Of a stretch of DNA of 54,485 nt, positions 1 to 9,851 are shown piece by piece. The stretch's first letter is position 1. The number at the start of each line of letters is the position of its first letter. The DNA lies in the NCBI RefSeq assembly GCF_003284975.1, contig NZ_QMEU01000026.1, forward strand, positions 1 through 54,485, given 5' to 3'. The DNA comes from Mycobacterium colombiense (lineage in GTDB: Bacteria > Actinomycetota > Actinomycetes > Mycobacteriales > Mycobacteriaceae). Below the pieces are notes generated by a model, which was not told the DNA's origin, did no database searches, and was given only the letters and a program-made list of their open reading frames with translations. A program made the position numbers and the translations under genes.

Positions 1-140
1 TGCGCCGCCTGGGCGGACGCGGCAACAGTCCCCTGCTGTCGGCGGCCGCCTACCTGGCCGCGGCCGCCGTATTCGTGGTGCCCACGGTCGCGCTGGCCGT
101 CCCGTGGCTCACCGAGCTGCAACGCCTGTTCAACGTCTGA
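1..140 (+). CDS. C-terminal end of a BlaR/M56-like membrane protein (partial)
   Basis: The reading frame is open from the window edge to a TGA at 138-140 and encodes about 45 residues. It contains one hydrophobic membrane segment, rich in Ala/Val/Leu, followed by a short tail ending in LQRLFNV. The position directly upstream of gnd1 matches the place of the M. tuberculosis Rv1845c gene, a BlaR-like M56 family membrane protein. The identity is therefore inferred from synteny and the membrane segment; no catalytic motif is inside the window. Confidence 0.55.
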   Translation, partial: RRLGGRGNSPLLSAAAYLAAAAVFVVPTVALAVPWLTELQRLFNV

Positions 141-239
141 CACCGCGGAGAACCGATCACCCCGGGCGCCTGACTGTTCGCTGTGCCACAGTGTCACCGA
201 AAGCTTTTCGGAAAGTTCTCCAACTTGAGAGGCGACAAC

Positions 240-1709
240 ATGAGTTCGTCGGATGCCCACTTCGGATCCAAGACCGGCACCGCGCAGATCGGCGTCACGG
301 GCCTGGCCGTGATGGGTTCGAACATCGCCCGCAACTTCGCCCGGCACGGCTATACGGTGGCGCTGCACAACCGGTCGATCGCCAAGACGGATGCGCTGCT
401 CAAAGAGCACGGCGACGAGGGCACGTTCGTGCGGTCGGAGACCATCGCCGAATTCCTGGACGCGCTGGAAAAGCCGCGCCGGGTGCTGATCATGGTCAAG
501 GCCGGTGCGCCCACCGACGCTGTCATCAACGAACTCGCCGACGCCATGGAAGAAGGCGACATCATCATCGACGGCGGCAACGCCCTCTACACCGATACCA
601 TCCGCCGGGAGAAGGCCATCCGGGAGCGCGGGCTGCACTTCGTCGGCGCCGGCATCTCCGGTGGCGAAGAGGGCGCGCTCAACGGCCCGTCGATCATGCC
701 CGGCGGTCCGGCCGAGTCGTACGAGTCGCTGGGCCCGCTGCTCGAGGAGATCTCCGCACACGTCGACGGCGTGCCGTGCTGCACCCACATCGGCCCCGAC
801 GGCGCCGGACACTTCGTCAAGATGGTGCACAACGGCATCGAGTACTCCGACATGCAGCTGATCGGCGAGGCCTACCAGCTGTTGCGCGACGGGCTCGGCA
901 AGACCGCCCCCGAGATCGCCGACGTGTTCGCCGAGTGGAACAAGGGCGACCTGGACAGTTTTCTGATCGAGATCACCGCCGAGGTGCTGCGCCAGACCGA
1001 CGCCAAGACCGGCAAGCCGCTGGTCGACCTCATCCTCGACGAGGCCGAACAGAAGGGCACCGGGCGCTGGACCGTGAAGTCCGCCCTGGATCTCGGCGTG
1101 CCGGTCACCGGCATCGCCGAGGCGGTGTTCGCCCGCGCGCTGTCGGGCTCGGTGGCGCAGCGCAAGGCCACCACCGGGCTTGCGTCCGGGCAGCTGGGCG
1201 AGAAGCCAAGCGACGCAGCGCAATTCATCGACGACGTGAGCAAAGCACTGTACGCGTCGAAGATCATCGCCTACGCCCAGGGCTTCAACCAGATCCAGGC
1301 CGGCAGCGCCGAATACGACTGGGACATCACTCCCGGCGACATGGCGACCATCTGGCGCGGGGGCTGCATCATCCGGGCGAAGTTCCTCAACCGGATCAAA
1401 GAGGCGTTCGACGAAAACCCCGACCTGCCGACGCTCATCGTCGCGCCCTACTTCCGCAGCGCCATCGAGGAATCGATCGACAGCTGGCGCCGGGTCGTGG
1501 TGAAGGCCACCGAACTCGGCATCCCGATCCCCGGGTTCGCCTCGGCGTTGTCCTACTACGACGCGCTGCGCACCGAGCGGTTGCCGGCCGCACTCACTCA
1601 GGGCCTGCGCGACTTCTTCGGCGCGCACACCTACGGCCGCATCGACGACGACCCGGCCAAGCGTTTCCACACGCTGTGGAGCGGGGATCGCACCGAAGTG
1701 CCCGCGTAG
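240..1709 (+). CDS. gnd1: 6-phosphogluconate dehydrogenase (NADP-type, Gnd1)
   Basis: Oxidative decarboxylation of 6-phosphogluconate to ribulose 5-phosphate in the pentose phosphate pathway, cytosolic. The 489-residue protein has the N-terminal Rossmann motif GVTGLAVMG (about residues 18-26), the substrate signature ISGGEEGALNGPSIMPGG, and the catalytic K194-x2-H197-N198-G stretch (FVKMVHNG). The long all-helical C-terminal domain is complete, and the length matches long-type 6PGDH of about 480 residues. An ATG at 183 is in frame but has no ribosome binding site. The ATG at 240 follows a GAGAGG-type site at good spacing and was chosen. guaB1 starts 47 bases downstream on the same strand, so the two may be co-transcribed. 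Confidence 0.95.
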   Translation: MSSSDAHFGSKTGTAQIGVTGLAVMGSNIARNFARHGYTVALHNRSIAKTDALLKEHGDEGTFVRSETIAEFLDALEKPRRVLIMVKAGAPTDAVINELADAMEEGDIIIDGGNALYTDTIRREKAIRERGLHFVGAGISGGEEGALNGPSIMPGGPAESYESLGPLLEEISAHVDGVPCCTHIGPDGAGHFVKMVHNGIEYSDMQLIGEAYQLLRDGLGKTAPEIADVFAEWNKGDLDSFLIEITAEVLRQTDAKTGKPLVDLILDEAEQKGTGRWTVKSALDLGVPVTGIAEAVFARALSGSVAQRKATTGLASGQLGEKPSDAAQFIDDVSKALYASKIIAYAQGFNQIQAGSAEYDWDITPGDMATIWRGGCIIRAKFLNRIKEAFDENPDLPTLIVAPYFRSAIEESIDSWRRVVVKATELGIPIPGFASALSYYDALRTERLPAALTQGLRDFFGAHTYGRIDDDPAKRFHTLWSGDRTEVPA

Positions 1710-1729
1710 CGGGGACACCACTGGCGTGA

Positions 1730-3193
<1,464 letters not shown>

Positions 3194-3200
3194 CTAAAGG

Positions 3201-3219
3201 TAAGGCTAGCCTTGCCTAA
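3201..3219 (+). promoter_or_regulatory. IdeR-like iron box upstream of mbtL
   Basis: The 19-mer TAAGGCTAGCCTTGCCTAA agrees at 15 of 19 positions with the recalled IdeR consensus TTAGGTTAGCCTAACCTAA. An overlapping 20-base near-palindrome (AGGTAAGG...CCTTGCCT, 3198-3217) and another half-site GCTAACCTA at 3228-3236 lie in the same 50-base gap. In mycobacteria Fe2+-IdeR represses mycobactin genes from such boxes. Confidence 0.8.
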
Positions 3220-3243
3220 CTGTGGCTGCTAACCTACTGCGCC

Positions 3244-3519
3244 ATGACCTCCTCTTCCCCCACCTCCTCGGCCTCCCCCGCCCACGTCAGCCCGGAGCTG
3301 CTCAGCATCCTGCGCGACGAGCTGAACGTCGACACGGCCCGCGTGACGCCCGATGCCCGGCTGGTCGACGACGTCGGACTGGATTCGGTGGCCTTCGCCG
3401 TGGGCATGGTGGCGATCGAGGAGCGGCTGGGCGTCTCGCTGTCGGAAGAGGAACTACTGAGCTGCGACACGGTCGCGGACCTGCAGGCCGCGATCGCCGC
3501 CAAACCCCGCGATGAGTGA
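3244..3519 (+). CDS. mbtL: Acyl carrier protein for mycobactin acylation (MbtL)
   Basis: A 91-residue acyl carrier protein with the phosphopantetheine attachment motif [10 protein letters not shown], serine at residue 48, inside an otherwise acidic four-helix ACP. In the mbt-2 pathway the carrier is loaded with a long-chain acyl group by the AMP ligase MbtM, the chain is alpha-beta desaturated by MbtN, and the acyl group is moved to the siderophore lysine by MbtK. All three partners follow here. The 3' end overlaps mbtM by 8 bases, indicating translational coupling. The IdeR-like box just upstream predicts iron repression. Other small ACPs would look alike; the neighbours decide the name. Confidence 0.88.
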   Translation: MTSSSPTSSASPAHVSPELLSILRDELNVDTARVTPDARLVDDVGLDSVAFAVGMVAIEERLGVSLSEEELLSCDTVADLQAAIAAKPRDE

Positions 3520-5068
3520 ACTGGCCGCGGCGCTGACGGACGCGATGCGCACGGGCACCAGTGAACTGGTTGTCTTCGACCGCGAGACGTCGACGTGGGG
3601 CCACCATCCCTGGCCGGAAGTGCACGGGCTGGCCGAAAGCACCGCCGCATGGCTGCTCGATCGGGGGCGCCCGGCCGCGGTGGGGCTGGTCGGCGAGCCG
3701 ACCCTTGCGTTCGTCGCCGCCATCCAGGGCGCGTGGCTCGCGGGCGCCGCCGTGTCGATCCTGCCCGGTCCGGTGCGCGGCGCCGAAGGCCGGCAATGGG
3801 CGGCCTCGACGCTGGCCCGGTTCAGCGGCATCGGCGTGCGCACCGTCTTGAGCCACGGCTCGCAGCTGGACGGCTTGCAGGCGGTGGATCCGCCGGGCGA
3901 CATGGTCATCGAAAGCCTTGCCGCAGCGGCACATACGGGCCGCTCATGCGCCGCGGTTGCCGCCGGGGGTAATCCGGCGATCTTGCAGGGGACGGCGGGA
4001 TCCACCGGCTCGCCCAAGACGGCCATGCTGTCGCCGGGCGCGGTGCTGGCCAACCTGCGGGGGCTCAATCGGCGCCTCTGCGTGACGTCGGCCGATGTCG
4101 GCTGCTCGTGGCTGCCGCTCTATCACGACATGGGCCTGTCCTTCCTGCTCGCCTCGGCGCTGGGCGGGATGTCGCTATGGCTGGCGCCGACGGCGGCTTT
4201 CACCGCCTCGCCGTTTCGCTGGCTGAGCTGGCTCTCGGAGAGCCGGACGACGATCACCGCCGCGCCCAACTTCGCCTACAACCTGCTGGGCAGGTACGCC
4301 CGCCGGGTGTCCGACGTCGACCTGGGCGCGGTGCGGGTGGCCATCAACGGTGGCGAACCGGTCGACTGCGAGGGATACCAACGGTTCACCGACGCGATGG
4401 CCCCGTTCGGATTCGACGCCGGTGCCGCCACCCCGTCCTACGGGCTGGCCGAATCGACCTGCGCCGTCACCGTGCCCGCGCCGGGCACCGGGCTGCGCGT
4501 CGCCAGCATCGCAGGCGAGACCGGAACGCGTCGCCACGCGGTGCTGGGCCAGCCGATTCCGGGCACCGAGATCCGCATCACGCCGCACGACGACGCCGAC
4601 GGCGACATCGGCGAGATCGAGATCCGGGGCGCCTCGCTGATGGACGGTTACCGCGACCACCCGCCGCTGGACCGCGAAGACTGGCTTCCCACCGGGGATC
4701 TCGGCTTCTTCGACGAAGCCGGGCTGGTGGTGTGCGGGCGGGCCAAGGAGCTCATCACCCTCGCGGGTCGCAACATCTTCCCGACCGAGGTCGAGACGGT
4801 CGCCGCCGGGGTCTGCGGGGTCCGCGAGGGCGCCGTGGTGGCGCTGGGCAGCGGCGAGCGGTCCGCTCGCCCGGGCCTGATCGTCGCCGCCGAATTCCGC
4901 AGGGCGGATCAGGCGGGCGCCCGAGCCGAAATCATTCAGCGCGTCGCGTCCATGTGCGGCGTCGTTCCCTCCGACGTGATCTTCATGGCACCGGGGTCGC
5001 TGCCCCGCACGTCGTCGGGCAAACTGCGCCGGCTGGAAGTCCGGCGCGCTCTGGAGGCGGTGGACTAA
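3512..5068 (+). CDS. mbtM: Fatty-acyl-AMP ligase MbtM (FadD33-like)
   Basis: A 518-residue member of the ANL adenylation family that activates a fatty acid as acyl-AMP and loads it on the carrier MbtL. The AMP/P-loop motif [10 protein letters not shown] (about residues 160-169), the PSYGLAEST motif, the [10 protein letters not shown] hinge region and the C-terminal catalytic Lys in [11 protein letters not shown] (around residue 504) are visible. It overlaps mbtL by 8 bases, and its TAA is followed at once by the mbtN GTG, so the three genes form a tight operon. FAAL rather than CoA-ligase activity is inferred from the mbt-2 context. Confidence 0.9.
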   Translation: MSELAAALTDAMRTGTSELVVFDRETSTWGHHPWPEVHGLAESTAAWLLDRGRPAAVGLVGEPTLAFVAAIQGAWLAGAAVSILPGPVRGAEGRQWAASTLARFSGIGVRTVLSHGSQLDGLQAVDPPGDMVIESLAAAAHTGRSCAAVAAGGNPAILQGTAGSTGSPKTAMLSPGAVLANLRGLNRRLCVTSADVGCSWLPLYHDMGLSFLLASALGGMSLWLAPTAAFTASPFRWLSWLSESRTTITAAPNFAYNLLGRYARRVSDVDLGAVRVAINGGEPVDCEGYQRFTDAMAPFGFDAGAATPSYGLAESTCAVTVPAPGTGLRVASIAGETGTRRHAVLGQPIPGTEIRITPHDDADGDIGEIEIRGASLMDGYRDHPPLDREDWLPTGDLGFFDEAGLVVCGRAKELITLAGRNIFPTEVETVAAGVCGVREGAVVALGSGERSARPGLIVAAEFRRADQAGARAEIIQRVASMCGVVPSDVIFMAPGSLPRTSSGKLRRLEVRRALEAVD

Positions 5069-6253
5069 GTGACGACAACATCCGTGCCGACCGAGGCACC
5101 CGACACCACCCTCGACGACTACCGGCGCCTGCTCGCCGGCGCGTTGGACGACCGGGTGCTGGCCTGGACGACCGAAGCCGAAGCGCGGCAACGCTTTCCG
5201 CGTGATCTGATCGAGCACCTGGGCACCTGCGGGGTGTTCAGCCAGAAGTGGGGCACCGGACCGCTGCCCGACGTGGCCCGGCTGGTGGAACTGGCGCTCG
5301 CGCTGGGCGGGCTGTCGTCGGCCGGCATCGGGGTCGGCGTCAGCCTGCACGACTCGGCCATCTGTGTGCTGCGCCGATTCGGCAAGTCGGACTACCTCAA
5401 GGACATCTGCGAGCGGGCGATCCACGGCCAGGCCGTGCTGTGCATCGGGGCCTCCGAGGAGTCGGGCGGGTCGGACCTGCAGATCGTTCGCACCGAAATA
5501 TCCTCTCGGGACGGCGGTTTCGACGTTCGCGGCATCAAGAAGTTCGTGTCGCTGTCCCCCATCGCCGACCACATCATGGTGGTGGCCCGCAGCGTCGACC
5601 ACGACTCGGCCAGCAAACACGGCAACGTCGCGCTGATCGCGGTGCCCACCGCGCAGGTCAGCGTGCAGCAGCCCTACAACAAGCTCGGCGCCGGGCCGCT
5701 GGACACCGCCGCCGTGCACATCGACACCTGGGTGCCCGCCGACGCCCTGGTCGCGCGGGCCGGCACCGGGCTGGCCGCCATCAGCTGGGGACTGGCGCAC
5801 GAACGAATGTCGATCGCCGGGCAGATCGCCGCGTCGTGCCAACGGGCGATCGGAATCACTTTGGCCCGCATGATGACTCGGCGTCAGTTCGGCCACACGC
5901 TGTTCGAGCATCAGGCGTTGCGACTGCGGATGGCGGATCTGCAGGCGCGCGTCGATCTGTTGCGACACGGACTGAACGGCATTGCGGCGCAGGGCCGTTT
6001 GGACCTGCGCGCCGCCGCGGGCGTCAAGGTGACCGCGGCCCGCCTCGGTGAGGAAGTGATGTCGGAGTGCATGCACATCTTCGGCGGCTCGGGATATCTC
6101 GTCGATGAGACGCCGCTGGGGGCGTGGTGGCGCGACATGAAGCTGGCCCGGGTCGGTGGCGGCACCGACGAGGTGTTGTGGGAGTTGGTGGCCGCCGCGA
6201 TGACGCCCGATTACCGCGGCTACGAGTCGGTGATCGGGGCTTCCAGCGCGTAG
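5069..6253 (+). CDS. mbtN: Acyl-ACP dehydrogenase MbtN (FadE14-like)
   Basis: A 394-residue FAD-dependent acyl-CoA-dehydrogenase fold. The FAD/substrate strand is seen in [11 protein letters not shown] and KKFVSLSP. The C-terminal half has the R-x-x-FG-type motif ([13 protein letters not shown]) and HIFGGSGYL. In mycobactin synthesis MbtN introduces the cis double bond next to the carboxyl of the acyl chain held on MbtL. The start is GTG at 5069, directly abutting the mbtM stop, so no separate promoter is expected. The last 34 bases overlap the 3' end of convergent mbtK. Confidence 0.9.
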   Translation: MTTTSVPTEAPDTTLDDYRRLLAGALDDRVLAWTTEAEARQRFPRDLIEHLGTCGVFSQKWGTGPLPDVARLVELALALGGLSSAGIGVGVSLHDSAICVLRRFGKSDYLKDICERAIHGQAVLCIGASEESGGSDLQIVRTEISSRDGGFDVRGIKKFVSLSPIADHIMVVARSVDHDSASKHGNVALIAVPTAQVSVQQPYNKLGAGPLDTAAVHIDTWVPADALVARAGTGLAAISWGLAHERMSIAGQIAASCQRAIGITLARMMTRRQFGHTLFEHQALRLRMADLQARVDLLRHGLNGIAAQGRLDLRAAAGVKVTAARLGEEVMSECMHIFGGSGYLVDETPLGAWWRDMKLARVGGGTDEVLWELVAAAMTPDYRGYESVIGASSA

Positions 6254-6837
6254 AGCGCCATGCGCCGGTTGGTCGTGTCGTGCTCGCCGAGGAACTTGCA
6301 TCCCGCGTACTCGCACAGCCGGCGCGCGGCGGTGTTGCGGTGATCGGGGTCGAACATGACCCGCCGGCACCGAGGCTCCAGCGCGAAGACGCTGGCCACT
6401 ATCCGGGGCAACAGCATCGGGCCTAGGCCGCGGTTCACCAGCTTCAGGTCCGCGATCGCGGCGTGTAGCCCCAGGTCGTACGGCTCGGCGTCGTAGTGGC
6501 GCGAGATAAGATCCTTTGCGCCCCAATACAGTTCGAGGTAGGCGCAATCCCTGCCCCGGATGCTGCCGAGCAACGGCAGGGAATACGTTCCGTCCAGCTG
6601 GGCGCTCAGGTGCTGGCGCCACCGGGGCGCCGGCCAGTCGTATTCCCAGGCCTGCGCCAGATGCGGACGATTCATCCACTCGGTCACCATGTCCGCGTCC
6701 TCGAGGTGCGCCACGCGCATGGCGAAGGGCGGCTCCAGCGTGGGAACCGGTGGGCGGGGGATACGAGCCACGTCGTCGGGGATGTCGAAGCGTTCGCGCG
6801 GCAGGACGTGAATGGACGGCGTCTGAGCGTCGGACAT
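6220..6837 (-). CDS. mbtK: Mycobactin lysine N-acyltransferase MbtK (GNAT family)
   Basis: A 205-residue GNAT-fold protein of the IucB/RhbD-like siderophore acyltransferase group. It transfers the long acyl chain from MbtL to the epsilon-amino of the (hydroxy)lysine of mycobactin. Visible features are the WGAKD strand, GLHAAI with the likely catalytic His, and the acyl-donor helix [13 protein letters not shown] followed by [13 protein letters not shown]. The length fits Rv1347c (about 210 residues). It runs toward mbtN with overlapping 3' ends, and its own promoter side carries an IdeR-like box. Together with mbtLMN it completes the mbt-2 set. Confidence 0.9.
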   Translation of the reverse strand: MSDAQTPSIHVLPRERFDIPDDVARIPRPPVPTLEPPFAMRVAHLEDADMVTEWMNRPHLAQAWEYDWPAPRWRQHLSAQLDGTYSLPLLGSIRGRDCAYLELYWGAKDLISRHYDAEPYDLGLHAAIADLKLVNRGLGPMLLPRIVASVFALEPRCRRVMFDPDHRNTAARRLCEYAGCKFLGEHDTTNRRMALYALEAPITDS

Positions 6838-6857
6838 AGTGCGCAGAGCCTACCGGG

Positions 6858-6876
6858 TAAGGTTAGCCAAACCATA
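6858..6876 (-). promoter_or_regulatory. IdeR-like iron box upstream of mbtK
   Basis: The 19-mer TAAGGTTAGCCAAACCATA matches the recalled IdeR consensus at 15 of 19 positions. It starts 20 bases before the mbtK ATG, a location where repressor binding would cover the promoter or transcription start. With the box at 3201-3219 it flanks the mbtLMNK block on both sides. Confidence 0.8.
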
Positions 6877-7014
6877 GTTGGGCCGGGCCGATGAGCCGAT
6901 GCGGTCGGCTGCCCGCGCTGGGCGGCGCCGTGCGGCGGCGGCCCGGGCTAGCATAAGACAGCAAAGACGGAAGCAACCGCGACCGCCTCGCCATCTGGCA
7001 GCGAAAGGATCGAC
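6877..7014. other. Intergenic region between mbtK and the CNNM leader ORF
   Basis: This non-coding stretch must hold the divergent promoter of the CNNM genes. An AAAGGA ribosome binding site at 7004-7009 belongs to the small leader ORF that follows. No further convincing element was seen. Confidence 0.5.
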
Positions 7015-7146
7015 GTGCCGCAGGCACCCGGGCAGGCCATCGGCTTGCGGGCGCACGGGCGGTCCGACGAATCGCCCGATGCGGAGCCTCCCCCGGCGCC
7101 TTTTCTCCTGATCGGCGTTCTCGCGTCGGGGCGGCGTAAGTCATGA
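7015..7146 (+). CDS. Putative 43-residue leader peptide before the CNNM pair
   Basis: A GTG at 7015 sits 5 bases after AAAGGA and opens a 44-codon frame whose TGA (7144-7146) overlaps the ATG of the next gene as ATGA. About 34 of 43 codons end in G or C, as in real genes here. The peptide starts [10 protein letters not shown], and its middle is acidic and proline-rich ([13 protein letters not shown]) before a short hydrophobic patch LLIGVL. It resembles no family I recognise. Because of the ATGA coupling it is likely translated as a leader whose translation sets expression of the CNNM/CorC gene. It is too short to be certain. Confidence 0.5.
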   Translation: MPQAPGQAIGLRAHGRSDESPDAEPPPAPFLLIGVLASGRRKS

Positions 7147-8513
7147 ACGTCACCGTCACCGTGATCAGCGTTGTGGCGATCGCGGTGCTCATCTTCGGCA
7201 ACGCCGTCTTCGTCGCCGCGGAGTTCTCGCTGACCACCCTCGACCGCAGCGCGGTGGAGGCCAACGCCCGCGGCGGTGGTCGGCGGGACCGTTGGATCCG
7301 CCGCGCCCACCACCGGCTGTCGTTCCAACTGTCCGGCGCCCAGTTGGGCATCTCGGTCACCACCCTGGCGGCCGGTTACCTGACCGATCCGATGGTGGAC
7401 GACCTGCCGCACCCGTGGCTGGATGCCGTCGGCATACCCGACAAGGTCGGCGACGCGATCATGGCTTTTGTTGTGCTGGTGATCGTGACCTCGGTGTCGA
7501 TGGTGTTCGGCGAGCTCGTCCCCAAGTACCTCGCGGTGGCCCGGCCGCTGTCCACGGCGCGCGCGGTCGTCAGCGCCCAGTTGGTGTTCTCGCTGCTGCT
7601 GACCCCGGCGATCCGCCTGACCAACGGCGCGGCCAACTGGATCGTGCGCCGGCTGGGCGTCGAACCCGCCGAGGAGTTGCGGTCGGCTCGCTCCCCGCAG
7701 GAGCTGCTGTCGCTGGTGCGTTCGTCGGCGCGCAGCGGCGCGCTGGACGCCGCCACGGCCGCCTTGGTGCGCCGATCGCTGCAGTTCGGCACGCTCAGCG
7801 CCGAGGAGCTGATGACGCCCCGCTCCAAGATCGTGGCGCTGCAGACCGACGACACCGTCGCCGACCTGGTGACCGCGGCCGCCGAGTCCGGCTTCTCCCG
7901 CTTCCCCATCGTCGATGGTGACCTCGACGAGACGGTCGGCATCGTGCACGTCAAGCAGGTGTTCGCCATCCCGCGCACCGAACGGGGCCGCACCCGGCTG
8001 ATCACGGTGGCCCAACCCGTTCCGAAGGTGCCGTCCACCCTGGACGGCGACGCGGTGATGGCCGAGATCCGGGCCAACAGCCTGCAGACCGCGCTGGTCG
8101 TCGACGAGTACGGCGGCACCGCCGGCATGGTGACCGTCGAGGACCTGATCGAAGAGATCGTCGGCGACGTCCGCGACGAGCACGACGATGCCACCCCGGA
8201 CGTGGTGCCCGCCGGCAGTGGCTGGCGGGTCTCGGGCCTGCTGCGCATCGACGAGGTGGCCACCGCGATCGGTTTCCGAGCGCCGGAGGGCCCCTACGAG
8301 ACCATCGGCGGCCTGGTGCTGCGCGAGATCGGTCACATCCCGGTGGCCGGCGACACGGTCAAGCTGCCCGCACTGGACGCCGACGGCCTGTTGGACGCGG
8401 TGACCCGCTGGCAGGCGACGGTCATCCGGATGGACGGCCGCCGGATCGACCTGCTGGAGCTGATCGAACTGAGCAATCACGGCGAGATCCCCGCCGCCGG
8501 GGGGCGCCGATGA
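7143..8513 (+). CDS. CNNM/CorC-type membrane protein with CBS pair (Rv1842c-like)
   Basis: A 456-residue protein with the DUF21 (CNNM) transmembrane domain in about residues 1-200, with several hydrophobic segments and the FVAAEFSL motif near the start. A CBS pair (about 205-340, including [12 protein letters not shown] and [23 protein letters not shown]) and a C-terminal CorC_HlyC domain (about 350-440) follow. Relatives take part in Mg2+ (and Co2+) transport or efflux, or in membrane stability; the substrate here is not shown. It overlaps the next gene, a shorter paralogue, by ATGA, so the two are probably partners. A small leader ORF overlaps its start, which suggests translational control. 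Confidence 0.88.
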   Translation: MNVTVTVISVVAIAVLIFGNAVFVAAEFSLTTLDRSAVEANARGGGRRDRWIRRAHHRLSFQLSGAQLGISVTTLAAGYLTDPMVDDLPHPWLDAVGIPDKVGDAIMAFVVLVIVTSVSMVFGELVPKYLAVARPLSTARAVVSAQLVFSLLLTPAIRLTNGAANWIVRRLGVEPAEELRSARSPQELLSLVRSSARSGALDAATAALVRRSLQFGTLSAEELMTPRSKIVALQTDDTVADLVTAAAESGFSRFPIVDGDLDETVGIVHVKQVFAIPRTERGRTRLITVAQPVPKVPSTLDGDAVMAEIRANSLQTALVVDEYGGTAGMVTVEDLIEEIVGDVRDEHDDATPDVVPAGSGWRVSGLLRIDEVATAIGFRAPEGPYETIGGLVLREIGHIPVAGDTVKLPALDADGLLDAVTRWQATVIRMDGRRIDLLELIELSNHGEIPAAGGRR

Positions 8514-9550
8514 GCGACACCATGGGCCTGCTGCTGGCCTGCCTGCTGATCGGCGTGAACGCGTTCTTCGTCGGCGCGGAGTTCTCGCTGATCTCGGCGC
8601 GCCGCGACCGCCTCGAGGCGCTGGCCGAGCAGGGCAAAGCGGCCGCGGTCACGGTGATCCGCGCCGGGGAGCAGCTGCCGTCGATGCTGGCCGGGGCCCA
8701 GTTGGGCGTCACGGCCGCGTCGCTGCTGCTCGGGCGGATCGGGGAGTCGGCGGTGTCCAATCTGCTGCGAACGACGCTGGGGCTCACCGGAATTCACCCG
8801 GCGCTGCTGCACACGCTGTCGTTCGCGATCGCGCTGGCGATCGTGGTGACCCTGCACGTGTTGCTGGGCGAAATGGTGCCGAAGAACATCGCACTGGCCG
8901 GCCCGGAGCGCACCGCGATGCTGCTCGTCCCGCCGTACCTGGCCTACGTGCGGGCCGCCCGCCCCTTCATCGTGTTCTACAACAAGTGCGCCAACGTGGT
9001 GGTGCGCGCGTTCGGCGTCGAACCCAAGGACGAGCTGGAGATCACAGTCTCACCCGTCGAGCTCAGCGAGATGATCGCCGAGTCCGAGTCCGAGGGCTTG
9101 CTGGACCGCGAGGAACGCACCCGGCTGACCCGGGCGCTGCAAATTCGCCACCGCGTGGTCGGTGACGTGGCGGTCCCCCTCGCCGCGGTGCACGCGGTTC
9201 CGGTGGCCGCGGCGGGCTCGGGGCCGACGGTCGGGGCGGTCGAGCAGGCGCTGGCCCAAACCGGCTATTCCAGGTTCCCGGTGGCCAGCGTCAGCGGCGT
9301 GTTCGTTGGATATCTGCACATCAAGGACGTGCTGACGCTCGACGACGATCCGCGGACGGTGATCGATCTGGCGATGGTGCGGCCGCTGCCGCGGCTGTCC
9401 CGGTCACTGCCGCTGGCCGACGCGCTGTCCCGGATGCGCCGCAGCAACAGCCATCTGGCGTTGGTCACCGGCGAGACCGGCGCCGTGGTCGCCATGGTGG
9501 CGATGGAAGACCTGGTGGAAGACCTGGTCGGGACCATGCGCGAGGCGTAG
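8510..9550 (+). CDS. Second CNNM/DUF21 protein, lacks CorC_HlyC domain (Rv1841c-like)
   Basis: A 346-residue paralogue of the preceding gene. The N-terminal DUF21 membrane domain has [16 protein letters not shown] and [17 protein letters not shown] pair follows, ending in [17 protein letters not shown]. The protein stops there, without the C-terminal CorC_HlyC domain, so it is about 110 residues shorter than its partner; the same asymmetry is known for Rv1842c/Rv1841c. ATGA overlap with the upstream gene indicates coupled translation. A hetero-oligomer of the two is a reasonable inference, not shown by sequence. Confidence 0.87.
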   Translation: MSDTMGLLLACLLIGVNAFFVGAEFSLISARRDRLEALAEQGKAAAVTVIRAGEQLPSMLAGAQLGVTAASLLLGRIGESAVSNLLRTTLGLTGIHPALLHTLSFAIALAIVVTLHVLLGEMVPKNIALAGPERTAMLLVPPYLAYVRAARPFIVFYNKCANVVVRAFGVEPKDELEITVSPVELSEMIAESESEGLLDREERTRLTRALQIRHRVVGDVAVPLAAVHAVPVAAAGSGPTVGAVEQALAQTGYSRFPVASVSGVFVGYLHIKDVLTLDDDPRTVIDLAMVRPLPRLSRSLPLADALSRMRRSNSHLALVTGETGAVVAMVAMEDLVEDLVGTMREA

Positions 9551-9851
9551 CGCACTGGCCGGCCGGAGCGACTGCGCGCAGCCCGTATGATCTTCACGGC
9601 TACCAGTTAAGAAAGTGCTGGAGGGCGGGCAACCGCGGGCGCGCGGAACATGCGTTGCTGGACACGGATCCCGGTGCTCGCCGCAGCGTCGTTCTTGGGG
9701 CTGTCAGCGTGGCCTGACCTGCGCCTGCCGGGTCGGGCGAATAACGCTCACCGCGCTGCGCTCGGTAGGCTTATGACATTGCCAATCTGGGCCTGTCCGG
9801 CCCATGGACGGCCCATGGACGGTCCAGTGCGGCCCACGACGGAGGAGAATC
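9551..9851. other. Intergenic region upstream of glcB with 11-bp tandem repeat
   Basis: A 301-base stretch without a confident gene. It contains two head-to-tail copies of GGCCCATGGAC (9799-9820) shortly before the glcB ribosome binding site GGAGGAGAA (around 9841). An ORF from 9650 that overlaps the glcB start has a signal-like beginning but no good ribosome binding site. In M. tuberculosis this interval holds PE_PGRS34 and the vapBC13 genes (recalled); none is present here. Confidence 0.6.

Noticed and set aside
104..1729. Long + strand ORF of 541 residues over gnd1 in another frame
   Set aside because: Arg/Pro/His-rich composition typical of an off-frame translation of GC-rich DNA; gnd1 in the overlapping frame has full family motifs.
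4175..6679. 834-residue - strand ORF across mbtM and mbtN
   Set aside because: No domain or motif recognised, Gly/Ala/Arg/His-rich shadow of the mycobactin genes.
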